NCBI GenBank assembly: GCA_963837355.1
Contig: CAWIMY010000003.1
Span: forward strand, 248,001-312,000
Length of the DNA stretch: 64,000 nucleotides
Reading direction: 5' to 3'
DNA from: Aureispira sp963837355
Lineage (GTDB): Bacteria; Bacteroidota; Bacteroidia; Chitinophagales; Saprospiraceae
Shown: positions 55,416 to 64,000 of the stretch, one piece after another
Layout of the letters: the number at the start of each line of letters is the position of its first letter
How positions within the stretch are numbered: the first letter of the stretch is position 1
The notes under the pieces: model-generated
The model's input: only the letters and a program-made list of their open reading frames with translations
Database searches by the model: none
Told to the model about the DNA's origin: nothing
Position numbers and translations under genes: made by a program

Positions 55416-56429
55416 CTAAAAGATAGGGCAAGTGATAACGGTTTCCATAGGCAGCACAGGGCTCCAGATGTGGACGACAGACAATTCATATCCACCATTA
55501 CCGCGCGTAGCTGCCGAAAATCCAGAGACATTAATGTCGTAACTCAACCCTATGTGCCAGTTTTGATAAGCAAAACCGAGACGGGCAATCACGGCATCGT
55601 CCCAACGGTGCATGATCCCAATTTCTCCTGACGTTTGGCGACCAGGGTTCGTGTTAAAGTGATAACGCAAGCTGGCACCGTACACCAATTCTTGATAACT
55701 TAGCTGTCGCTGAAACAGCGCACTCGGCATAATGTCCACCCGCTCAGAGATCCGAAAAGAAGCGACCAAAGACGCATTCCATCGAATGGGCAGGCGTACA
55801 TTGGCATCGCTCATAAAGGAAACAGGTGCTTGGTTGAGGTGAAAAATTCCTCCCCCTAAATTAATCCAAGTACGTTGACTTTGTTGGTATCTAAAATTGA
55901 GCCCCGCGTTGAGGTCAATGTAATTCAAATTCGTTTTTCCCGCAAACTTGATGTGGTCAAAAGAAGTAATCGTAGGATCAAATACATCCCCATTAAATTG
56001 GTCGTTGAAAGTCAATTCTTGTAAGTTAAAGCGGCGGTTATTAAAACCCGCTTGCACCCCTGCTCCAATAAAGAAATGCTTAGTAATTCGCTTCGTATAC
56101 GACGTAGCCGCCATAATGCTCAACGTACTCAATTGCCCATCCCCTGCTTGGTCGTGGAAAAAGCTAATGCCTGCGCCCCAAACATCGTCCTTCAAACGAT
56201 AAGGCAACAAATGCGCGTCAAAACTCAGCGCAGCAGTACGATAAGAAACAGGCACATCAAACCATTGGCTTCTGTAATTGCCTGCCACGCGGTAGTGCCC
56301 GTTGAATAGCCCCGTTTGGGCGGCGTTGAGCTGCAATGGAGCGGCTTCAAATTGTGACCAGTGTACGTCCTGCGCATACGAAACGCTGTAGCACAGCATT
56401 GCAAAACCAAGTAAAATTAAATGCTTCAT
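55416..56429 (-). CDS. PorP/SprF-family outer-membrane protein
   Basis: A 337-residue outer-membrane barrel with a signal peptide (MKHLILLGFAMLCYSVSYAQ). It has DVHWSQFEAAPLQLNAAQTGL, the almost invariant start of PorP/SprF, then GHYRVAGNYRSQW, and a barrel ending in PVLPMETVITCPIF. SprF is needed for SprB to reach the surface, and PorP/SprF-like proteins as a group partner type B sorting domains. The giant type B adhesin upstream and the PorE-like protein downstream make a coherent module. The whole length is normal, with no break. Confidence 0.9.
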   Translation of the reverse strand: MKHLILLGFAMLCYSVSYAQDVHWSQFEAAPLQLNAAQTGLFNGHYRVAGNYRSQWFDVPVSYRTAALSFDAHLLPYRLKDDVWGAGISFFHDQAGDGQLSTLSIMAATSYTKRITKHFFIGAGVQAGFNNRRFNLQELTFNDQFNGDVFDPTITSFDHIKFAGKTNLNYIDLNAGLNFRYQQSQRTWINLGGGIFHLNQAPVSFMSDANVRLPIRWNASLVASFRISERVDIMPSALFQRQLSYQELVYGASLRYHFNTNPGRQTSGEIGIMHRWDDAVIARLGFAYQNWHIGLSYDINVSGFSAATRGNGGYELSVVHIWSPVLPMETVITCPIF

Positions 56430-56478
56430 GGTGCGGTGATTTGTTAAAAAGTAACCTCTTGCGCGTGGAGAAATCGCT

Positions 56479-56880
56479 TTAGGGAACCAGTCGGTTGATT
56501 AAAATAATGGTACCGCTTTTTCGGACGGTGCTGCGGTCGGCACATTGCGCCTCCAACATATAAACATACAAGCCCTCTGCTAAACGGGCACCCTCTAAGG
56601 TACCATCCCACCCCGTATCAAACGGTTTGAACGCAGTCGCATTAGCGGTAATAACGGAAGAGCTTGATTCAAATATTTTTTTGCCCCTTCGGCTGTAGAC
56701 CAGTAATTTTACTTCCTTGATATTTTTGGCGTACACCTTCATGGATTGGGTGCTGTCTACGGGATCTCCCAACACCAACGTGTCACTCACCAATAAATCA
56801 GTGGTTAAACATTGAGCCTGTGTAGAGCCCCTTCCGAATAGAATCCCTAGAGTAACGAATACAAGTAGACTAATTTTCAT
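56479..56880 (-). CDS. Small secreted protein resembling a stand-alone T9SS type B (CHU_C-like) domain
   Basis: A 133-residue protein from the ATG at 56880, 22 bases after the stop of the giant adhesin. After a signal peptide (MKISLLVFVTLGILFG, then STQAQ) the mature 110 residues look like the gliding-motility C-terminal domain: KEVKLLVYSRRGKKIFE, then GWDGTLEGARLAEGLYVYML and SGTIILI, without the NAFSPDGDG start. A free domain of this type, with its own signal peptide and between an adhesin and its PorP/SprF partner, is unusual. It may cap or chaperone the system, or be a relic. The role is not known. Confidence 0.65.
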   Translation of the reverse strand: MKISLLVFVTLGILFGRGSTQAQCLTTDLLVSDTLVLGDPVDSTQSMKVYAKNIKEVKLLVYSRRGKKIFESSSSVITANATAFKPFDTGWDGTLEGARLAEGLYVYMLEAQCADRSTVRKSGTIILINRLVP

Positions 56881-56902
56881 AGTATTATAGTAATGGCTTA
56901 TA

Positions 56903-59900
56903 CTAGCGCAATAACGTAATGTTTCCTTTTTTGACAAGCTCCGTACCATCCAAGCATTGGCAAGTCATATAATATCCATAAACATCGGGTGGACAAGCAC
57001 GCCCTTTGTAGGTGCCATTCCAGCCTTCTTGCTGAACGTTGCTACTAAAAACTTGTTCCCCCCAGCGATCGTAAATTACAAAATTTATACGGGTTATGTT
57101 ATTTCCTTGTACATAAATTACATCGTTATACCCATCCCCATCAGGAGAAAAAGCATTCGCAATAAACACAAAAGGATCGTCACAAAAACTACTCCGTACA
57201 TAAATAGTCAACGAGTCTGTTCGGCTACACCCTTGCCCATCCGTCACCGTAATATAAAAGGTACTGGTTTGGTCGGGGTTGCTAGTGGGGTTGTAATTTC
57301 CGTTGCCGTTCAACACCGCAATACTTTGCCAATTGTACTGATAACCAGCGCGCTGTGTTGCTAACAACTGCACCAAATCCCCTGCTTGAATGGTATCTCT
57401 ATCGGCACTTACCCCTAATAATAAACTATCTGCTCGCCCCGCTATCCAAACCGCGCTGCTGTCTATACAACCGTATTGATTTTCGGCGCGCAATTGATAA
57501 TAGGTACTATCCGTAGGCCACACCCTCAGCTGTGTACTATCTTCCCCCACCAAATTCACACCATTTGCCGCCCATTGGTAGATCAAATTGTCATTAGGGA
57601 TCAAATTAATTCCCGTCAACCAGCTGCTACTATCTACACAAGGAGTGCTTAACGCGTTGACCGTGATGGCAGCAGGGCGGTATTCTACCACGACAGAGTC
57701 CGTTGCCAAACAACCGAAGGCATCTTCTACTTGTACATAGTAAACGCGACGACCGCGCACAACGTTGGTTGTCCATTGTGCATTTAGACTAATTATAGTC
57801 AAAAAGTTAGGGTCGCTCGCCCAACGGTATTGCTGGGCATTGATAGCGCTACTACTCAACAGGACGGGCACACTATCGCAAAAAACACTATCCCCCGCTA
57901 CGGCTACCACCAACGGTGGAGCAATTTGAGTCGTCGCTACGGCCGTATCCAAGCAGCCAAACGGACTTTGTGCAATCACCTGAATAACAGTATCTGCCGC
58001 GCGCAACAGCACCACACTATCTGTCCCCTGCCCCGAAGCAATTAAGCCCGAAGGTGACCAAACGTAACTCAACCCCGTCAAATTGGGGCTTGTTTGTACT
58101 TGTAAACTCGGCGGTTGCCCCGCACACAAAATGGCAGGACTATCTAACTGCAAAGCAAAAGCTTGTGATTGAATACGCATAGAATCCAGGGCCGTACAAC
58201 CAATGGTATTACCCACCCGCCCATAAATCCATTGCGGCGCAGTAGTCGCATTGATGGTTAACGTAGAATCTGTCGATAAAATAGTTTGAAAATTGCGATT
58301 CAAAGACCAAGCAGCTTGTAAGTTGCTGGCGCTGGTATTGCTTTGTAACAACAACTGTACACTGCTGTCGCAAGTAATGCTGTCGCCGCTAATGCTCAAA
58401 CTAGGCGCAGGCGCTACAATTACCCGTATGGTATCTTCTATCCAACAGGTATCGGCTACGCCGTTGAAATCCAATACCCCATAACTTCGTACCCGATAAG
58501 TGGTACTCACAGGGGGCAACGCCATTGGATTGGGGCTGTTGGGATCGCTCAAACCCAAGCTAGGCGACCACTGGTAGGCGCGATTGGGCTGCGGATTAAT
58601 TAGTAAACGCACCGAATCATTGCCGCAAGTACTCACCGTCCCATTAGGAATATCCAACAGGGGCAGTAAAATCCGTAACGGCTGGCTTTCGCCACCCACA
58701 CAAGTACCTGGCCCCTGCACTTGTAAGGTAATGAGGTAGGTACTATCTTGGTTATAACTGCCTATCGGATTTTGTAAGGTCGCTACTTGTCCGTTTCCTA
58801 AATTCCATTGCCATTGATAATTGCTATCTAAGCTGTTGCCCAACCACTGCACCTGTGCCGAGTCGCCACAAAATAGCGGTAAGTAATCAATGGTTACAGG
58901 AATACCTTCGCGGCGATAATCGACAAAAACAGAATCAAAGGCCGTACAGCCAAACGCACTATTCGCCCGCATATAAAACCAGCGCGGATCGTTGACATAC
59001 GTTATCAAAGGATTGCCCACGCCTAGCACCGTATTAAAATTGGGCACTAGCGACCATTCTATTTGGGTGCCCGCAGGGGCATTTGCCTGTAGGCTAATTC
59101 TATTGTTGCATAACAACGTATCGTTCATTCCCTCTACGGTAAAATCATCCACATTGACCACCACTGTATAAATCCCCCGACAAGTATCGCCCTCGTTGGG
59201 TGCCGTGATCGTTACCGTATAATTGGTATTTAATAAGGGCGCGGCCATTGGACTTGGACTTGTCGGGTCACTCAAACCAATAGCAGGGAACCACTGGTAT
59301 AATAAATTGGGATCTCCCCCTATATTGAGTTGTACCGAGTCTGCCCCACACAACCCCACGCTATCACTTCCCTGCAAAAGAGGCAACCGATAATTCAAGG
59401 TATCTATAAAGGTGCCCGAACAGCCATTGGTCGCCGTTACCGTCAGTTGTACAATTGGATTGGCTTGGGTATAACTGGCCGATGCGTTGCGGCTAGTCGC
59501 CGTTTGCCCATTGCCCAAATCCCAGGTATAACTTTGGAGCTGAAAGCCTGCTGGCAACGTAGACGTATTCGTAAATACCGCATCTAAGGTATCAACACAG
59601 TTGTTGATTTGAGTGGTAAAGGAAGTAGGAACAGGAAGTGCCCGACGGAAAACCCGCACGGTATCCGTTTCTACGCAACCATATTGATCCGTTGCACGGA
59701 CATACATCAACAAGGTAGCAGGCGGCCCAGCAATCCCTACAAAAAAGCTCGTCACATTAGAAATCGCGACAGGAAAAAAGTTGGGACTAAAAGACCAATC
59801 AATCTGTGTCGCATTGGTAAAACTCCCCTGTACATTAAATACTGCTGCACAGGTCACACTATCTTTGGGTACTTGAATGCCAATCGGCGGCGCAGGTACT

Positions 59901-62900
59901 AGCGTCACCCGATATATGTCCAAACAAGTATCTAAGGCATTAAAGGCGGTAACCGTTACGGTATACGTAAAGGGCAAACTGGGTGGGGTGGCTATAGGCG
60001 AAGTAGCTGTTGCAGAAGACAAACTGCTCGCAGGCGACCATTGATAACTCAAACTAGGATCACCGCCCGCATTGAGCGTAGTAGAGGCCACCCCACCACA
60101 CAAAGCGACCACCGTATCTTGCGTATAAGTCGCCAAATTAAAACTAATCGGCTCGACTTTGGAGGCCGTGCAACCATCTGCATCCGTGACCAATAAGGTC
60201 ACAAAAATAGTTTGGCTTTGTGTAAAATTAAAAATTGGGTTTTGTTGGTTAGAGAACTGCCCGTTGGAGGTACTCCAATTCCAAGCAACCAGAGGACTGC
60301 CGCTTGTGCTTGCTGATACGTCTGTGAATTGTAAGGCTAAACTATCCGAACAACGCAAGGATTGGTAGGTAAAGCTTACATTCGCCGCGCTCAATTGTTG
60401 CACTAGGGCAAAGGCCGTAGCCGTACAGCCGTAGACATTGGTGGCGCGCACGTAATAGCCCGCCATTGGTCGGGTAGCTGGTCGCAACCGAATGGAATTG
60501 CCTCTAGCAATAATGGTAGCAAAGCTCGGATCGCCCGACCACTCAAAAAGAACGGCGCTAGGGCTGTTGGCCGTCAAGGTAACACTGTCGCCACAATATT
60601 GTGTCGTAGGTGGCACCGTAACCGTGATGGGCGGCGAGGCCAACACCACCACTTGTTCCACCGCTTGGCAGGTGTCACTGCCGTTAACAGCAGTGATCGT
60701 AACTGTATACACAAACGGCAAACTAGGCGGCGTAGCCGTTGGACTTGCCAACGTAGCATTGTTTAAACTAGCACTAGGCGACCATTGATAATTCAAGGCA
60801 TTAGAAGCACCCGCATTCAGCACTACGTTGGTTCCGTTCGGACACACTCCAACCGTATCTTGCCCCCATAAGCGGGGGATCTGCCACTGAATACTGTCTT
60901 TAAATTCGCCTATGCAACCGCCTTTCGTTTGCACCAATAAGGTCACTTGGTAACTTCCTGTTTGCGCATAAGCGTGCAAAGGATTTTGCAGTCTGCTGCT
61001 GTCGCCATCACCAAAAGTCCACAACCACGTTGCCAAACTATCACTGGTAACAGCCGTACTATCCGAAAATTGTAGCGCATACGGAGGTACACATCCTGTG
61101 CCTTGGTACCCCCAATTGGGTAAAATAGGGCGGGTTTGTTTAATTACATCTACAGTATCCAGCAACACACAGCCATAAGGGTCGGTTGCCCGTACAAAAA
61201 AGCGCGTACCCCCTGTGACAGGTACTACAATGCTATCGCTTACATATTGTACAACACTAAAAATAGGATCTGTGCTCCATTCTATCCGCTGTGCCAAGGG
61301 GCTGTAGGCGCGTAAATTCACCGAATCGGCACAAGTAATGGTGTCGGGAGACACGCTCAAGCTGTTGAGTGGATTGGGCAACACGGTAATCGTGCGCTCC
61401 AAACGACAGGTGTCGATGCCGTTGGGAGCCGTCACCGTGACGCGGTACGTTTGGGGGGTCGTACCAATCCGAAAGGCTATTGGGCTTGGGCTGTTGGGAT
61501 TACTCAGCCCCGCTGCGGGTGCCCACTGGTAACGGTGATTAGGATTGCCGTTTGGATTGAGTATAAGAGCCGTATCGCCAGGACAAATGCCCACCGAATC
61601 CGCGCTAAAAATCGTCGGCAAATCCAAGGTTAAGGTATCTTGGTAAGTAGCGGTGCAGCCATTGGCCGCCAACACATCTAAGCGAATAATGTAGGTGCCC
61701 GACGTATCATAAATCGTACTCGAAAAAGGAACGGTATCTTTTAAACCGTTGCCAAAATCCCAATTCCATTGCACAATCCTACTGATGCTATCAATCGTCA
61801 AATCGGTAATGTCTAGAAAAAAAGAATCGGTACAATTGGCCGTCTGTACATCAAAATCTATATCAATAGACTGGTATTGCAAATTAATGATTTGTTGAGA
61901 CGTGTCGGCGCACAAGGTACCTGGATCGGCAATTAGGGTAACCGTATACAAGCCCGTATCGGGATAAATGTAAGAAGGGTTCGCAAAATTAGAAGAGGTA
62001 TTGTTGAGGGTGTCCCCAAATGACCAAACGAAGCCCGTCCCTAAACTCGCGCTGTTGTTCTGAAAAGTCACCGCTAACGAATTATCACACTGAATACTCG
62101 GTGCAAAAAAGGCCGACGAAACCAAGCGTCCACAAACGCCCACTACATATTGAAAATCACGGCGTGTCGTCGAAATCAACTGCCCATTGCGGTATTCTTT
62201 GGCACAAACGCCGACAACAAACACCCCAATAATATCGGGAGTTCCTGTCAACAAGCCCGTTTGTGGGTCAATCACTAAGGAATCGGGGCCCCAAGCATAT
62301 TGTCAACGCTGTAAGGCGGCAACCAAGTCACGTTATTATAAGGGGGATTATTGGGGGGCTGCGGCTGGGATTGTTGGGGGGTAGCGCCCGTAAACGGCGT
62401 ACACAACTCATACACCACAGAATCGCCATCCAAATCGGTCGCCGAGTGGTCATAAACAATCGGCACGCCTGCACAAACATAGACAGGTGGCCACTCGTTA
62501 AACCGCGCACTGCTGTTGCAATTTAACAAGGCTTCTTCAGAAATAAACGACGAGTAAGTAGCGCCTGTAGCCGTCGGGGCAACAATGTTGACAATATCCT
62601 GATTGCGACAACAGCGCTGGTACACCACTTGGTAGCCTCCTACCTGAAAAGGCAACGTCACGGTATCAATATAGGTAGTCGTGTGAATGCACACATTGGG
62701 CGGCGCGACCAAACAAGGATCGGTCAAATTCAAGTCCAAGGTATCGTTGTTTCTTAGCGTCAAGCGCAAATCGTAGAGTAAGGAATCGTTGCGATCAAAA
62801 ACCCCTACCGAAGCGGGATTATCAAACCAAGGCACCCCCGTATCACAATCTCTAAATACAGTGACCATTATTTCGTAGCGGTCGTTGCCTAGACAGCGGT

Positions 62901-63000
62901 AATTGATCTCACCACCTACCATGTGGGTGGCTTGTGCTGTGGGAAGGCTCCAAAGAAGGAGCAAGCAGCAGTGGAGGAAGTAGTGGAAAACTCGATGCAT
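56903..63000 (-). CDS. Giant T9SS type B PKD-like adhesin, one frameshift
   Basis: About 2030 residues once a missing base near 62285-62292 (in a GGGGCCCC stretch) is repaired; the frame then reads NMLGAPDSLVIDPQTG. The start is the ATG at 63000 (MHRVFHYFLHCCLLLLW, TAQATH). The N-terminal 270 residues are a conserved domain with GGEINYRCLGNDRYEIMV. Then follow about 5 repeats of some 235 residues, each with a PKD-like unit (WNWDFGNG type), a DSVGLCG type unit with YQWSPA, and a third Ig-like unit. The C-terminal type B sorting domain is NAFSPDGDGYNDVIYV ... KGNITLLR. It is SprB-like in layout and should be a motility or attachment adhesin exported by the T9SS with the PorP/SprF below. Confidence 0.85.
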
Positions 63001-63111
63001 GTTTTTTCTTGAGGGAAGCGAACAGATAAGCTGTCTTTTCAAGATAAACTTTTTTTGTGAAAAAGGACACTTCCAGCACGCTAATTTGTAGCGCAAGGAG
63101 TTGGAAAAGCC

Positions 63112-64000
63112 CTAGTCTTTGAGCCGATTACGCACTTCTTGGAGGTGCTGGTTCACCTCTTCTAAGTCCTGTTCTTGTTGCTTGATTTCGCTGCGCAATT
63201 CTTCCATCATTCCAAGGGTTCGCCGAAAGGCTTCGTCATACAACAAATCATCAATGCGAATACGTTGGCGCATATCGGTCACCGATTGTCCCACTAGACT
63301 GTCAATACTTATTTTTTCCGATTGTACTTGTTGCAACAACGCTTCGTGCAGCAAGTCGTAACGCTCTTGTAGCTTTTTTTGGGTGGCTTTGTGGGTTTCG
63401 TGGAGCTTTTTGAGGGCAACTAAAACGCTTTCTTTGGTTTGAGTTGGATCTGGCCAACTCGGGGCATCCTGTTGCGCAAAGCGCAATTTCTGAGTGGTGT
63501 TTTTGCCCCGAATAGTTTGGAACAAGGGATGAGCCGCCAAGGCTTCTTCTTGGGCTTGCAAGAGCTCCCGTAGCTCGGTCGCCTCTTGTTGAATCAGTGT
63601 CTGGGCTTGTTGGTCTTGCTGGGCTAGGAATTGTTTTTTAAAGGATAATTGCTGGGCAATACGCTGTTCGGAGCGCTGGATAAGAGGGCGCTGGCGTTGC
63701 TCAAATTGAGCCTCTTTTTGCTGTTTCACCTTTAGGTAAACAAAATATTCATTTTTGAGCTCGCGCAATTTGTTTTTGAGGCGGCTGCGTTCGCGGTACA
63801 AATCGTATTGCCATTCTTCTTGGTTGCCCTTGTTTTTGTACAAGGTGCGCTTACTGTACCGCCCCGCTTTTTTTCCATTGAAGAGTAACTCCTTGACTTC
63901 TTGCCCAACCGATAATAAGAGGGGTGCTAGTAAATATAATAACAGCACAGGACTTTGCAGAAGATACAGCAAGCCCTCGCGAATTAAATAGAGAAAGAAA
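63112..64000 (-). CDS. Coiled-coil membrane protein, 5' end outside the window
   Basis: The reading frame stays open to the right edge, so the start may be outside; the first in-window start-like codon is a TTG at 63972. One or two hydrophobic segments near the N-terminus (LLYLLQSPVLLLYLLAPLLL) are followed by about 250 residues that are almost entirely charged and helical (Q, E, K, R, L), for example QQEQDLEEVNQHLQEV, with strong coiled-coil character. It is 111 bases from the adhesin start. No known family. It may be a membrane-anchored structural coil. Confidence 0.6.
   Translation of the reverse strand, partial: FFLYLIREGLLYLLQSPVLLLYLLAPLLLSVGQEVKELLFNGKKAGRYSKRTLYKNKGNQEEWQYDLYRERSRLKNKLRELKNEYFVYLKVKQQKEAQFEQRQRPLIQRSEQRIAQQLSFKKQFLAQQDQQAQTLIQQEATELRELLQAQEEALAAHPLFQTIRGKNTTQKLRFAQQDAPSWPDPTQTKESVLVALKKLHETHKATQKKLQERYDLLHEALLQQVQSEKISIDSLVGQSVTDMRQRIRIDDLLYDEAFRRTLGMMEELRSEIKQQEQDLEEVNQHLQEVRNRLKD

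Overview
The window looks like a chromosomal segment of a Bacteroidota bacterium, most plausibly from the Saprospirales/Lewinella side of the phylum; the genus is inference. The evidence is: type IX secretion (T9SS) sorting domains of types A and B, SprB-type repeats, a PorP/SprF protein and a PorE-like protein; a TamA-like lipoprotein (TamL) beside an RNA methyltransferase; a futalosine-pathway menaquinone enzyme (MqnD); a CtlX-type hydrolase; DUF5106-type thioredoxin proteins; and promoters matching the Bacteroidota consensus (TTG, about 19 bases, TAnnTTTG). No phage, transposase or CRISPR array was seen.

Layout. 1-2.3 kb: truncated S74/tail-fibre-domain gene, a secreted unknown and a 2H phosphoesterase. 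2.3-7 kb (minus): two TlpA-like paralogues, a secreted unknown and a HAD phosphatase. 7.2-11.6 kb: an NlpC/P60 hydrolase, then a tandem family of four proteins with a four-cysteine N-terminal domain, one membrane span and a CarboxypepD_reg-like domain; two of the four are broken. 11.7-22.3 kb: housekeeping and envelope genes (receiver-domain protein, TamL, RNA 2'-O-methyltransferase, GlpD, OmpA protein, spermidine-synthase-like protein, GlmU-like protein, hemolysin III). 22.4-26.6 kb: tRNA-Gly and genes of the lower kynurenine/3-hydroxyanthranilate route, then free methionine sulfoxide reductase. 26.7-28.5 kb: tRNA-Leu, a 13-bp tandem array ending in a 68-bp perfect palindrome, an NTF2-like lipoprotein and a second copy of the palindrome. 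28.5-35.9 kb: HbpS-like protein, CtlX, a two-gene DUF262 (GmrSD-like) module that may be a defence system, and envelope unknowns. 36-42.3 kb: Pif1-like helicase, endonuclease I with a T9SS tail, a lipoprotein-mqnD-YigZ operon, a LolD-like ATPase and a GAF protein. 42.5-63 kb: two giant T9SS type A beta-helix/SprB-repeat proteins sharing an almost identical 1-kb 3' end, then a T9SS type B locus (2000-residue PKD-like adhesin, small CHU_C-like protein, PorP/SprF, PorE-like). The window ends inside a coiled-coil membrane protein.

Many otherwise well conserved genes are split by single-base shifts, often in homopolymers: the S74 gene, tamL, the GlmU-like gene, 3-hydroxyanthranilate dioxygenase, the RidA gene, the aldehyde dehydrogenase, the second DUF262 gene, endonuclease I and both of the large T9SS loci. 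This pattern fits uncorrected indels in the assembly better than widespread pseudogenisation. I therefore annotate these as single genes spanning the shift and give where each shift lies.

The best candidates for something new are the tandem-array/palindrome element (26.9-28.4 kb), the two-gene DUF262 module (30.1-34.2 kb) and the four-copy cysteine-domain family (8.2-11.6 kb).
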